A stretch of DNA of 64,000 nucleotides from CAYRDC01 sp964422925. GTDB lineage: Bacteria; Bacteroidota; Bacteroidia; Chitinophagales; S012-47. Under the pieces are notes generated by a model. The model was given only the letters and a program-made list of their open reading frames with translations. It was not told the DNA's origin and made no database searches. The first letter of the stretch is position 1; each line of letters opens with the position of its first letter. The stretch lies in contig CAYRDC010000002.1 of NCBI GenBank assembly GCA_964422925.1, positions 1 through 64,000 of the forward strand, written 5' to 3'. Both the position numbers and the translations under genes were made by a program. This document shows positions 25,618 through 35,532 of the stretch, piece by piece.

Positions 25618-27084
25618 TTGAAGAAGTTACAGGACATATTATCCGGGGTTAACGTCAACCAATGGCTTGGGCCGGAGGATACTGCGGTGGCGGAAATCCG
25701 GTTCGACTCCCGCCTGGTGCGGCCCGGTGATATGTTTGTCGCCCTTCCGGGCACGGTCACTGACGGGCACCGGTTTATCCCGCAGGCGCTGGAGGCGGGC
25801 GCTGTGGCGGTGGTTTGCGAAACCCTGCCGGAGGCACCGGCAGAGAGGAAAACCTGGATCGTGGTGCCGGACGCGTACCAGGCTCTCGGGCGGATGGCTT
25901 CCGGGTATTACGGGCATCCGAGCCAGTCCCTACATGTGGTGGGCATTACCGGAACCAACGGCAAAACTACCATAGCGACCCTCCTGTACCGGCTGCTGGA
26001 AGATATGGGTTACCCCTGCGGGCTGCTGTCTACCGTGACCTACGCGGTGCACGGCCGCGAATACAGCGCCACCCACACTACTCCGGACCCCCTGCGCATC
26101 AACCGGCTGATGGCCGAGATGGTCGAAGCCGGAACGGGGCACTGCTTTATGGAAGTGAGCAGCCATGCCATTGCCCAGCAACGGATCGAAGGACTGCATT
26201 TCGCGGGGGGTGTATTCACCAATCTGACCCACGACCATTTGGATTACCACGGGGATTTCAAGCAATACCTGCAGGTGAAAAAATCCTGGTTCGACCGGCT
26301 GCCGGATTCCGCGTTTGCCCTGGTAAACCTGGATGACAAGCACGGGAAAATAATGCTTCAGAACTGCGCGGCCCGGCACCGTGGATACAGCCTCCGGGGC
26401 TTGGGCGATTACAACGCCCGCATCCTGGAAAGCACGATCCACGGCCTGGTGCTCGACCTGGACGGCCGCGAATTCCATACCCCGCTGACAGGCCGGTTCA
26501 ATGCCTCCAACCTGCTGGCGGTGTACGGGACCGCCTGCGAACTGGGCTTCTCCCCGGACGAGATCCTGCCGGTTTTAAGCAAGCTGAAAGGAGCCCCCGG
26601 CCGGTTTGAAACCTATGTTTCCCCTGCCGGGGAAATAACCGGCATCGTGGATTATGCCCACACACCGGATGCCCTGAAAAATGTATTGCATGCCATAAAT
26701 GAAGTGCGGAAAGGCAAGGAACAGCTCATTACGGTCATTGGATGCGGGGGCGACCGCGACAAAGCCAAACGGCCGCTGATGGCCCGGGTGGCCTGTGAGC
26801 TGAGCGAACGCGTGATCCTGACCAGCGACAACCCGCGCAGCGAACCACCGGAAGCCATACTGGCCGATATGAAACAGGGCCTGGAAGCACGCCACCTGAA
26901 GAAATGCCTCACCATCCCCGACCGCAGGGAAGCCATCGATACGGCTGTCGGACTGGCCGAACCGGGCGACATTATCCTGCTGGCCGGGAAAGGGCATGAA
27001 ACCTACCAGGAAATTGCCGGGGAGCGGATCCCCTTCAGCGATAAAGAAACCCTTTTGGAATCATTCAAAAACCGGGAAAGATAA
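25618..27084 (+). CDS. murE: UDP-MurNAc-tripeptide synthetase (meso-DAP adding)
   Basis: A 488-residue Mur ligase adding the third residue of the stem peptide. The ATP loop is GTNGKTT and the C-domain motif DNPR (404-407) indicates meso-diaminopimelate. It begins with TTG at 25618, four bases after the ftsI stop and preceded by AAAGGA. The first ATG in frame is far inside the N-domain, so the TTG start is required for a full-length protein. It overlaps mraY by one base (TAATG). Confidence 0.94.
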   Translation: MKKLQDILSGVNVNQWLGPEDTAVAEIRFDSRLVRPGDMFVALPGTVTDGHRFIPQALEAGAVAVVCETLPEAPAERKTWIVVPDAYQALGRMASGYYGHPSQSLHVVGITGTNGKTTIATLLYRLLEDMGYPCGLLSTVTYAVHGREYSATHTTPDPLRINRLMAEMVEAGTGHCFMEVSSHAIAQQRIEGLHFAGGVFTNLTHDHLDYHGDFKQYLQVKKSWFDRLPDSAFALVNLDDKHGKIMLQNCAARHRGYSLRGLGDYNARILESTIHGLVLDLDGREFHTPLTGRFNASNLLAVYGTACELGFSPDEILPVLSKLKGAPGRFETYVSPAGEITGIVDYAHTPDALKNVLHAINEVRKGKEQLITVIGCGGDRDKAKRPLMARVACELSERVILTSDNPRSEPPEAILADMKQGLEARHLKKCLTIPDRREAIDTAVGLAEPGDIILLAGKGHETYQEIAGERIPFSDKETLLESFKNRER

Positions 27085-28382
27085 TGCTGTACCACCTGTT
27101 TGACTTCTTGGAAAAAAATTACAACCTCCCCGGGGCGCAGTTGTTCCGTTTCATCTCTTTCCGTGCGGCCATGGCCGTCATCACTTCCCTGCTCATCTCC
27201 ATGGTCTTTGGTAAATACATTGTCGCCTACCTGAAGCGCAAACAAATCGGGGAAACCGTCCGCGAGCTTGGCCTGGAAGGGGAAAAATCCAAAGCCGGCA
27301 CCCCGACCATGGGCGGGCTAATCATCCTGGGCGCCCTGCTCATTCCCACACTGCTCTTTGCCCGGCTCGACAATGTGTACATCCAGCTCATGCTCATCGT
27401 CACGGTGTGGATGGGGGCCATCGGGTTCCTCGATGATTACATCAAGGTTTTCCGGAAAAGCAAAAAGGGCCTCCGGGGCAAGTTCAAACTGCTTGGGCAG
27501 ATCTCGCTGGGGCTGATCGTGGCGCTTACTTTTTACATCAGCAATGATGTCAAGGTCCGTGATTTCAATACCATTTACGTGTTTGAAATGAAAGACGGGC
27601 AGCCTGTGGGCGACCCCATCGCGGAATATAAATCCAATGGCCGGGTGATTGACGGAGAGGGCGTGGAAGACGGGGAAGGGCATTGGCTCACCCACGATAT
27701 CCGGTCGACCAAAACCACCATCCCTTTCCTGAAAAACAATGAATTCGATTATGCCAGCCTGGTGCGCTTTATGGGAGACGATTACCGGCAATGGGTTTGG
27801 GTGGTATTTGTGCCGCTGATCATATTGATCATCACGGCCGTGTCGAACGGGGCCAACCTGACGGACGGCCTGGACGGTTTGGCCACGGGGGTTTCGGCCA
27901 TCAATGTCTTCACCCTGCTGGTATTTGCCTATGTGTCGGGTAATGTGATCCTGGCCGATTATCTCAACATCATGTACATCCCCGATTCGGCCGAGTTGGT
28001 GATTTTTTCGGCCGCCTTCGTGGGGGCCTGCATCGGGTTCCTCTGGTACAACGCCTATCCGGCCACCATCTTCATGGGCGACACGGGCAGCCTGGCCATA
28101 GGAGGCATTATCGCCACCATGGCCATTGTGCTGCGGAAGGAGCTGCTCATACCCGTTATGTGCGGCATATTCCTGATGGAGAACCTGAGCGTGATCATGC
28201 AGGTGAGCTGGTTTAAATACACCAAACGGAAAACAGGGGAGGGGAAGCGCATATTCCGCATGGCGCCCCTGCACCACCATTACCAGAAACTGGGATTGCC
28301 TGAACCCAAGATCGTGACAAGGTTCTGGATCATCGGCATATTGCTGGCCGTGGTCACCGTTGTCACGCTGAAAATCAGGTGA
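27084..28382 (+). CDS. mraY: Phospho-N-acetylmuramoyl-pentapeptide-transferase
   Basis: A 432-residue polytopic inner-membrane enzyme that makes lipid I. The family motifs are LDDYIKVFRK, the NLTDGLDGLA catalytic loop, FMGDTGSLAIGG and HHHYQKLGL. The length exceeds the usual 360 because of an insert of about 70 residues at 165-240 (hydrophilic, GEGVEDGEGHW), a feature of Bacteroidota MraY. Confidence 0.95.
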   Translation: MLYHLFDFLEKNYNLPGAQLFRFISFRAAMAVITSLLISMVFGKYIVAYLKRKQIGETVRELGLEGEKSKAGTPTMGGLIILGALLIPTLLFARLDNVYIQLMLIVTVWMGAIGFLDDYIKVFRKSKKGLRGKFKLLGQISLGLIVALTFYISNDVKVRDFNTIYVFEMKDGQPVGDPIAEYKSNGRVIDGEGVEDGEGHWLTHDIRSTKTTIPFLKNNEFDYASLVRFMGDDYRQWVWVVFVPLIILIITAVSNGANLTDGLDGLATGVSAINVFTLLVFAYVSGNVILADYLNIMYIPDSAELVIFSAAFVGACIGFLWYNAYPATIFMGDTGSLAIGGIIATMAIVLRKELLIPVMCGIFLMENLSVIMQVSWFKYTKRKTGEGKRIFRMAPLHHHYQKLGLPEPKIVTRFWIIGILLAVVTVVTLKIR

Positions 28383-28407
28383 CAAACAATGAAAAGGAAT
28401 CAGGGAA

Positions 28408-29745
28408 ATGGGTAAACAATTAATCATACTGGGAGCGGGCGAAAGCGGGACGGGTGCCGCGCTGCTGGGGCAAAAGCTGGACTACTCCGTGTTCGTGTCC
28501 GACATGGGCAGGATCCGTCCGGAATACCGGCAGGCGCTGGAGCAGGCCGGGATTCCCTTTGAGGAGGAAACCCACCGACAGGCCCTGGGGATGACAGAGG
28601 GCATTGTGGTGAAGAGCCCCGGCATCCCCGATTCGGCTAAAGTGGTCACCCGCTTCCGGGAAGCGGGTCTGCCCGTTTGGTCTGAAATCGAATTCGCGTC
28701 CCGGTTTACCCAAGCTGATATCGTGGCCATCACCGGGAGCAACGGGAAAACCACCACCACCCACCTGGTTCATCATATTTTCTGCGCGGCCGGCCTGGAC
28801 GCGGCCATTGGCGGCAATGTGGGCAACGGGTTTGCCTATGAGCTGTTCCGGGGCGACCACGCCCATTTTGTGCTGGAAATCAGCTCATTCCAACTGGATA
28901 ACATTAAAAGGTTCCGGCCCCGGGTGGCCGTGCTGCTGAACATCACCCCCGACCACCTGGACCGCTATCAAAACAGCGTGGAAGCCTATGCCGCGGCTAA
29001 AATGCGCATAACGCTGAACCAGACTCCGGAGGACTATTTCATTTACTGCGCGGACGACCCGCTAACCCTCGAAGCCCTGGACAAGCACGGGACCAACGCC
29101 CGGACGTTGTCCTTTTCGATCAAAAAAAAAACCGGGCAAAATGCCTGGCTCGAAGGCGATCAAATCATTTTCAACATACATCAAAATCAATTTACTATGC
29201 CATTGCGTGATCTGACCCTTACTGGTAAACACAACGTGTACAATAGTATGGCTGCCGGCATTGTGAGCCGCATTTATGAAATACGGAAAGAGGTGATCCG
29301 GGACAGCATGACTAATTTCAAAGGATTGCCTCACCGGCTGGAAAAAGTGGCTACCATACGTGGCGTGGAGTTCATCAACGATTCCAAAGCCACCAATGTA
29401 AACTCTACCTGGTATGCCCTGGAGTCGATTGACAAACCGGTAGTCTGGATAGCCGGTGGAGTGGATAAGGGCAATGATTACCAGCCGCTTAAGAAACTGG
29501 TGAACCAAAAGGTAAAGGCCATCATTTGCCTGGGGGTGGACAACCGCCACCTGCATGAAGCTTTCTCGCGGAATGTGGACCTGATGATAAATACCCAGCG
29601 GATGGAGGAAGCCGTGCAAATGGCCTTTCACCTCGCGGATAAGGGAGACGTGGTACTGTTGTCACCGGCCTGCGCCAGCTTCGATTTGTTCCAGAATTAT
29701 GAAGACCGGGGCAACCAGTTCAAACAATTTGTCAGGGAATTATAA
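28408..29745 (+). CDS. murD: UDP-MurNAc-L-alanine--D-glutamate ligase
   Basis: A 445-residue Mur ligase that adds D-Glu. The N-terminal Rossmann domain starts QLIILGAGESGTG. The ATP loop is GSNGKTTTT, followed by SSFQLD and the NDSKATN segment of the C-domain typical for MurD. It lies in order between mraY and ftsW. Confidence 0.96.
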   Translation: MGKQLIILGAGESGTGAALLGQKLDYSVFVSDMGRIRPEYRQALEQAGIPFEEETHRQALGMTEGIVVKSPGIPDSAKVVTRFREAGLPVWSEIEFASRFTQADIVAITGSNGKTTTTHLVHHIFCAAGLDAAIGGNVGNGFAYELFRGDHAHFVLEISSFQLDNIKRFRPRVAVLLNITPDHLDRYQNSVEAYAAAKMRITLNQTPEDYFIYCADDPLTLEALDKHGTNARTLSFSIKKKTGQNAWLEGDQIIFNIHQNQFTMPLRDLTLTGKHNVYNSMAAGIVSRIYEIRKEVIRDSMTNFKGLPHRLEKVATIRGVEFINDSKATNVNSTWYALESIDKPVVWIAGGVDKGNDYQPLKKLVNQKVKAIICLGVDNRHLHEAFSRNVDLMINTQRMEEAVQMAFHLADKGDVVLLSPACASFDLFQNYEDRGNQFKQFVREL

Positions 29746-29757
29746 CCGTTTTTCGTT

Positions 29758-30933
29758 ATGGTCCAGAAGCTGCTAAACAAACTGCATGGCGACCGGGTGA
29801 TCTGGTTAATCGTGATCGCGCTGTCTTTGGTCAGTGTGCTGGCCGTGTACAGTTCGACCGGAACCCTGGCATTCAAATACCGCGGTGGCAATACGGAATA
29901 TTACCTTGGGAAGCACCTGGGCCTGATGTTGTTTGGGTTGCTGATCATGTACCTGGCCCACCTGGCCGATTACCGGATTTATTCGCGCCTGGCACAGCTA
30001 CTTTTATTGATTTCCATCCCCCTGCTGGCCCTCACGCTTTTCATGGGGTCCGACATTAACGAAGCCCGCAGGTGGATCACCTTGCCGGGCATACACCTGA
30101 CTTTCCAGACGTCAGACCTGGCCAAGCTGGCGCTGATTATGTACACCGCCCGGCATTTGTCGCATCGCCAGGAAGCCGTCAAGGATTTCCGGAAAGGATA
30201 CCTGCCCATATTAACCGTAATACTGGTGGTCTGCGGCCTCATTGCCCCGGCCGACCTGTCGAGCGCTTCGGTGCTGTTTTTTACCTGCCTGTTGATTTTG
30301 TTTATCGGGCGCATAAACTGGAAGTATTTGGTGGCTACCATGGGTATGGCGCTGGTAGTGCTTGCCCTGCTGGTGAGCCTGGCATATGTTTTCCCGGATA
30401 CGGGTCGTTTCGGCACCTGGCACAACCGGATTGAAAGTTTTCTGGACAAATCGGAGACGCCTTACCAGGTTCAGCAATCGAAAATCGCCATTGCCGAGGG
30501 AGGCCTGCTGGGCAAAGGCCCCGGGAACAGCACCCAGCGGAACTTCCTGCCGCATCCCTATTCGGATTTCATTTTTTCCATCATCGTGGAAGAATACGGC
30601 CTGGCGGGTGGGCTTTTGCTGATGGTGTTATACCTGGTGTTCCTGTACCGGAGCATACACATAGTGCTGAAAAGTCCGGGTACCTTCGGAGCCTTCCTGG
30701 CAGCGGGGCTTAGCTTAAGCCTTGTAATCCAGGCTTTTATCAATATGGGCGTGGCGGTCAGCCTGTTTCCGGTCACCGGCCTTACCCTGCCGCTGGTGAG
30801 TATGGGAGGCACTTCGTTGTGGTTCACCAGCCTGGCGATCGGGATGATTTTAAGCGTGAGCCATTCCATTCAGCGAAAAGATTCGACCCAGGCGGGCAGG
30901 GAAGAGGAACAAACTTTAAAAGCGGCAGCATAG
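29758..30933 (+). CDS. ftsW: Septal peptidoglycan glycosyltransferase FtsW (SEDS family)
   Basis: A 391-residue SEDS protein with about ten membrane helices. The SEDS signatures include YQVQQSKIAIAEGGLLGKGPG, with the HPYSDFIFSIIVEE loop and a late SMGGTS. It polymerises lipid II at the septum with the FtsI transpeptidase. A charged C-tail follows. One base separates it from murG. Confidence 0.95.
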   Translation: MVQKLLNKLHGDRVIWLIVIALSLVSVLAVYSSTGTLAFKYRGGNTEYYLGKHLGLMLFGLLIMYLAHLADYRIYSRLAQLLLLISIPLLALTLFMGSDINEARRWITLPGIHLTFQTSDLAKLALIMYTARHLSHRQEAVKDFRKGYLPILTVILVVCGLIAPADLSSASVLFFTCLLILFIGRINWKYLVATMGMALVVLALLVSLAYVFPDTGRFGTWHNRIESFLDKSETPYQVQQSKIAIAEGGLLGKGPGNSTQRNFLPHPYSDFIFSIIVEEYGLAGGLLLMVLYLVFLYRSIHIVLKSPGTFGAFLAAGLSLSLVIQAFINMGVAVSLFPVTGLTLPLVSMGGTSLWFTSLAIGMILSVSHSIQRKDSTQAGREEEQTLKAAA

Positions 30934-30934
30934 C

Positions 30935-32077
30935 ATGGACGCTGATAAAAAATACCGGATTATCATAAGCGGTGGCGGCACCGGGGGGCATGTTTTTCCG
31001 GCCATAGCCATTGGCAACAGCCTGAAAAAGCTTTACCCGGAGACGGAATTGTTGTTTGTGGGTGCGAAAGGCAGGCTGGAAATGGAAAAAGTGCCTGCAG
31101 CCGGTTATCCCATCGAAGGGTTGTGGATCAGCGGGTTTCAGCGCAGGATAAGTTGGAAAAACCTGGTTTTCCCGGTAAAGCTGCTGGCGAGCTTGATCAA
31201 ATCGGGCCGTATCCTGAAGCGGTTCCGCCCGGATGCCGCGGTGGGTGTGGGAGGGTATGCCAGCGGTCCGCTGCTTTACATGGCTGCCCGCAGGGGCCTG
31301 CCGGTGCTGATCCAGGAACAGAACAGCTATCCGGGTGTTACCAACCGTCTGCTGTCCGACCGCGCCAACCGGGTTTGCGTGGCTTATGACGGGCTGGAAC
31401 GGTGGTTCGACCACCGGAAGATCATAAAAACCGGCAACCCGGTGCGGGAAGGCATTACCGCCCTGGTGCTGGAAAAAACGGAAGCCGTACGGCAGTTCGG
31501 GCTGGATCCTTCAAAACCGGTATTGCTCGTACTGGGCGGGAGCCTCGGCTCGCGGACCATTAACGAAAGCATAAAAGCCGGTTTGGAATCCCTGTTCAGG
31601 GAAGGGCTGCAGATTATCTGGCAATGCGGCCGCCTGTACGCGGAGGAATACCGGGGCCTGATCAGTTCCTATGCCGGGCAGGTGGCCCTGCGCCCCTTCA
31701 TCACGGAAATGGATGTGGCTTACTCGGCTGCCGACCTGATCGTTGCCCGGGCCGGGGCGATCACTATTTCGGAGTTGTGCCTGGTGGGCAAACCGGTGAT
31801 CCTGGTTCCCTCGCCCAATGTGGCCGAAGACCATCAAACCAAAAACGCCATGGCCCTGGTGGAGCAACATGCCGCCTGGATGATCCCGGACCGGGAAGCC
31901 CGCGGCACCCTGGCAAATATGGTCCTGAAGCTGGCCAAAGACCGGGACGAACAGCTGCAACTCTCGGAAAACATACGGAAGCTGGCCATACCGGATGCGG
32001 CCGACCGGATTGCCCGGGAAGTGATCCGCCTGATTGAAAAAAAAAGATCTGAAACAAAAAACATTGAAGTAGCCTGA
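30935..32077 (+). CDS. murG: UDP-GlcNAc--undecaprenyl-PP-MurNAc-pentapeptide GlcNAc transferase
   Basis: A 380-residue GT-B enzyme on the cytoplasmic membrane face that converts lipid I to lipid II. The lipid-binding loop GGGTGGHVFPAIAIG is at the N-terminus. GGSLGSRTINE and the sugar-nucleotide site AGAITISELCLVGKP are present in the C-domain. It lies between ftsW and murC. Confidence 0.96.
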   Translation: MDADKKYRIIISGGGTGGHVFPAIAIGNSLKKLYPETELLFVGAKGRLEMEKVPAAGYPIEGLWISGFQRRISWKNLVFPVKLLASLIKSGRILKRFRPDAAVGVGGYASGPLLYMAARRGLPVLIQEQNSYPGVTNRLLSDRANRVCVAYDGLERWFDHRKIIKTGNPVREGITALVLEKTEAVRQFGLDPSKPVLLVLGGSLGSRTINESIKAGLESLFREGLQIIWQCGRLYAEEYRGLISSYAGQVALRPFITEMDVAYSAADLIVARAGAITISELCLVGKPVILVPSPNVAEDHQTKNAMALVEQHAAWMIPDREARGTLANMVLKLAKDRDEQLQLSENIRKLAIPDAADRIAREVIRLIEKKRSETKNIEVA

Positions 32078-32079
32078 CA

Positions 32080-33450
32080 GTGAAACCGGAAGACGCCCAT
32101 AGCATTTACATGATTGGCATCGGTGGCATCGGTATGAGCGCCCTGGCCCGGTGGTTCCTCCATCGGGGGTGCCGGGTGGCAGGCTACGACCGGGTGGCTT
32201 CTCCCATTACGCGCACCCTCACACAGGAAGGCGCGGAGGTGCACTATGAAGAAGACCCCGGGCTGATTCCTTTTGTGCCGGACCTGGTGGTGGTTACGCC
32301 CGCCATCCCGGAGACGCATATCGAACGGCAATACCTGGCTTCCAGTGGCATTCCGGTGCTGAAGCGCGCGCAGGCGCTGGGATTGATCTGCCGCGGGCGC
32401 AAAACCATTGCCGTGGCAGGCACGCACGGAAAAACAACCATCACGGCCCTGACCGCCTGGCTGTTGCGTTCGGCAGGAATCGACTGCACGGCTTTCATCG
32501 GGGGGATAGCCCTGAATTTCCAAAGCAATTTTGTAGCCGGTGCAGATGAACTTTTTGTAGTGGAAGCCGATGAGTACGACCGCTCTTTCCTGGAGTTGGT
32601 TCCGGATACGGCTGTCATTTCCGCCCTCGACCCGGACCACCTCGACATTTACGGTGACATGGACAATATGCTGTCGGGCTTCCGGGAATTTGTCAATAAG
32701 CGGAAGCCTGGCGGCCGGCTGGTGGTCCGCCAGGGGCTGGGGGCGGAAACCTGGGTTCCCGAAAGGGAAAGGATTACCTATGGGCTGGATCCGGATTCCG
32801 CGGATATGGCCGCTACCGGCCTTTCCTGTTCAGAAGGCATCCAACGGTTCACGCTGCATTGGCAGGGCAAGGAATACGAATGTGCCATGTCCCTGCCGGG
32901 AAGACACAATGTTGAGAACGCGATGGCTGCCCTCTCGACAGCCCTGCCGTATGCCGGTGCGCTTGAAATCTTGATCAGCGCCCTGAAGGAATTCCGCGGT
33001 ATAAAAAGACGGTTTGAATATATCATCAACCGACCCGGCCTGGTGTATATCGATGATTACGCCCATCATCCGCGGGAAATCGAAGCACTGATCCGTTCGG
33101 TCCGGGAAATCTATCCCGGGCGGAAGCTTACTGTGGTCTTCCAGCCCCATCTGTACACCCGCACCCGTGACCTCGCGGACGGTTTTGCCGGGGCCTTGTC
33201 GGAAGCCGATGAAGTGATCCTGCTGCCAATTTATCCCGCCCGCGAACTGCCTTTGCCGGGTGTGAGCTCGGCTTTGATCCTCGACAAGCTGCGGGTGGAT
33301 TCCAGGGCGCTGGCCGGGAAATCCAATTTATTGGACATTATTTCCCAATGGTCGCCCGAAGTGCTTTTGACGGTGGGAGCGGGAGATATCGACCAGTTGG
33401 TCGATCCCATCCGGGAATATTTTAAACACTCCAATAAACCGAGCCGATAG
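32080..33450 (+). CDS. murC: UDP-N-acetylmuramate--L-alanine ligase
   Basis: A 456-residue Mur ligase adding L-Ala, the first stem residue. GIGGIGMSALA forms the N-domain loop and GTHGKTT the ATP loop; the DDYAHHPREI segment marks the C-domain. It begins with GTG at 32080, two bases after murG. The N-terminal residues before MIGIGGIG fit the family, so the GTG start is preferred. Confidence 0.95.
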   Translation: MKPEDAHSIYMIGIGGIGMSALARWFLHRGCRVAGYDRVASPITRTLTQEGAEVHYEEDPGLIPFVPDLVVVTPAIPETHIERQYLASSGIPVLKRAQALGLICRGRKTIAVAGTHGKTTITALTAWLLRSAGIDCTAFIGGIALNFQSNFVAGADELFVVEADEYDRSFLELVPDTAVISALDPDHLDIYGDMDNMLSGFREFVNKRKPGGRLVVRQGLGAETWVPERERITYGLDPDSADMAATGLSCSEGIQRFTLHWQGKEYECAMSLPGRHNVENAMAALSTALPYAGALEILISALKEFRGIKRRFEYIINRPGLVYIDDYAHHPREIEALIRSVREIYPGRKLTVVFQPHLYTRTRDLADGFAGALSEADEVILLPIYPARELPLPGVSSALILDKLRVDSRALAGKSNLLDIISQWSPEVLLTVGAGDIDQLVDPIREYFKHSNKPSR

Positions 33451-34212
33451 ATGAAAGGAAAAAACGCATACCGAAAGCTGATCATCCGCCTGGCCCGGGT
33501 GCTTTTCCTGGTCTCGGTGCTGGCCTTGTGGTCATTTACCGCGAGGCAAAACTATAAGTCACAGTGCCAAGAGTATATAGATGTAAAAATCGACTATAAT
33601 AACAACCTGTCCTTTATAGACCGGGCGGATGTGCTGGAAATACTCAACCGGCACCTGGATGCCCCTTTGCCGGGCAGGGCGCTTTCTGATATCTCCACCG
33701 GGGATATGGAACAGTGGCTTGAAGCCAATCCCTGGATCGCGCGGGCCGGGGCCTTTTTTGATATGCATGGAAATCTGCACATAGATATTGTTCAAAAAGA
33801 ACCGGTGGTGCGGGTTATTCACAACAACGGTGTGAGTTATTATCTCGATAAATCGGGAACATTGCTTCCCTTATCGGGTAAATTTACTGCAAGGGTACCG
33901 GTGGCAACAGGCTTCCCGGGCAAAATGTTGCCGGAGCAGGAAAGGAATAGACTGCTCAGGCTTGCCCTGTATTTGCACAACCGGGAATTTCTGAGGGCCT
34001 TCACCGAGCAAATAGCCTGGACGGAGGAAGGTTATGTGCTGATTCCCAAAATCGGAGATCAATATGTGGTGATCGGTGACACAGGCAGGTTGAATGAAAA
34101 ATTCCGGAATCTCAGGGCTTTTTACCGGCACGTAGCTTCCACCCAGGGGTGGAACCGATACCAGCGGATTGATTTGCGCTTTAAGGATCAGATAGTTTGT
34201 ACAAAACGATAA
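33451..34212 (+). CDS. ftsQ: Cell division protein FtsQ
   Basis: A 253-residue bitopic protein: a short cytoplasmic tail, one membrane helix (about 10-28), then a periplasmic POTRA domain (about 45-115, FIDRADVLEILNRHLD and IVQKEPVVRVIH) and a beta domain (GVSYYLDKSGTLLPLS). It links FtsB-FtsL to the divisome. It starts directly after the murC stop. Confidence 0.92.
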   Translation: MKGKNAYRKLIIRLARVLFLVSVLALWSFTARQNYKSQCQEYIDVKIDYNNNLSFIDRADVLEILNRHLDAPLPGRALSDISTGDMEQWLEANPWIARAGAFFDMHGNLHIDIVQKEPVVRVIHNNGVSYYLDKSGTLLPLSGKFTARVPVATGFPGKMLPEQERNRLLRLALYLHNREFLRAFTEQIAWTEEGYVLIPKIGDQYVVIGDTGRLNEKFRNLRAFYRHVASTQGWNRYQRIDLRFKDQIVCTKR

Positions 34213-34218
34213 TCAGAA

Positions 34219-35496
34219 ATGGATAAGCAAAATTATTTGGTAGGACTTGACATTGGCACGACAAAGATTTCAGCGATTGTCGGCCGGATGAATGAGTATG
34301 GTAAACTGGAAATACTGGGCATGGGCCGCGCGGAGTCCCTGGGGGTGATGCGCGGACAGGTAGCCAATATTGACAAGACGGTGAACTCCATACAAAAAGC
34401 TGTTGCGGAAGCAGAGGCGCAATCCGGTATTGAAATCGAGGAAGTGTATGTCGGTATAGCCGGTCGCCATATTTCCAGCCTGCAGCACCGGGGCAGCATA
34501 ATCCGTGAAAACCCGGAGGAAGAAATCAGCAAGGAGGATATCCTGAAGCTGAAAATGGACATGCAGCGTCTGGCCATGAACCCGGGGGAAAGCATCATTC
34601 ATGTTTTACCCCAGGATTTTATTGTGGACAGTGAGCCGGGTATCAAGGATCCGGTGGGTATGGCGGGTTCCCGGCTGGAAGCCAATTTCCACATAATCAC
34701 CGGGCAGCAGGTGCCTATCCGCAACATCAAGAAGTCGGTGGAGAAAGCGGGATTAATCCCGAAAGCGCTGATCCTGGAGCCCCTGGCTTCTGCGGCTTCG
34801 GTGCTCAGCGATGAAGAGAAGGAGGCCGGGGTGGCCCTGGTGGATATCGGAGGCGGCACTACTGACATTGCCATTTTCGTGGATGAAATCATTCGCCATA
34901 CGGCTGTCATTCCGTTTGGCGGAAATGCCATTACGGAAGACATCCGGGAAGGCTGCATGATTATGAGAAAACAGGCGGAGCGCCTGAAGATAAAATACGG
35001 CTCAGCCGTTCCGATGGAAGTTCATGAGAATCAAATTATCACTATACCGGGATTAAAAGGCAGGGAACCCAAGGAAATCTCGAGGCGCAACCTGGCCAAT
35101 ATCATCAAAGCCCGGATGGAGGAAATCCTGGATTTCGTCAAGAACGAAATTTACCGGTCAGGTTTTAAGGATAAGCTGTATGGAGGCATAGTACTGACCG
35201 GGGGTGGCGCCAAGTTGTCTCACTGCAAGCAACTGGTGGAATATTGTACCGGCCTGGATGCCAAAATCGGGCTTCCCATTGAGCACCTGGCCCGTACGGA
35301 TGTCAAAGACATCACCCATCCGATGTATGCCACCGGAGTGGGGCTGATCCTGAAAGGTTTTGAGCTGGAAATGGAAGAACAGCAGAAGTTATCTAAAACA
35401 AGGAAAGCCAAAAAGAAGAGAGGATATTCCTGGCTGGTGGATGTCATCCGTATCGGGGAAGATTTTTTTAATGAGAAAGACCGGGAGTTCAAATAG
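34219..35496 (+). CDS. ftsA: Cell division protein FtsA
   Basis: A 425-residue actin-fold protein. The first phosphate loop is GLDIGTTKISAIVG; the second is VDIGGGTTDIAIF; the LTGGGAKL adenosine motif is near the C-terminus. The usual membrane-targeting amphipathic helix would lie in the last residues (GYSWLVDVIRIGEDFF). It tethers FtsZ filaments to the membrane. Confidence 0.96.
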   Translation: MDKQNYLVGLDIGTTKISAIVGRMNEYGKLEILGMGRAESLGVMRGQVANIDKTVNSIQKAVAEAEAQSGIEIEEVYVGIAGRHISSLQHRGSIIRENPEEEISKEDILKLKMDMQRLAMNPGESIIHVLPQDFIVDSEPGIKDPVGMAGSRLEANFHIITGQQVPIRNIKKSVEKAGLIPKALILEPLASAASVLSDEEKEAGVALVDIGGGTTDIAIFVDEIIRHTAVIPFGGNAITEDIREGCMIMRKQAERLKIKYGSAVPMEVHENQIITIPGLKGREPKEISRRNLANIIKARMEEILDFVKNEIYRSGFKDKLYGGIVLTGGGAKLSHCKQLVEYCTGLDAKIGLPIEHLARTDVKDITHPMYATGVGLILKGFELEMEEQQKLSKTRKAKKKRGYSWLVDVIRIGEDFFNEKDREFK

Positions 35497-35532
35497 GAAT
35501 CAACCAATCGATAACCTTAAAAAAGAAGCGAT

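Noticed and set aside
28382..33450. A ddl (D-Ala-D-Ala ligase) gene within the division cluster
   Set aside because: No such gene is present between murC and ftsQ or elsewhere in the window; its absence here is common in Bacteroidota.
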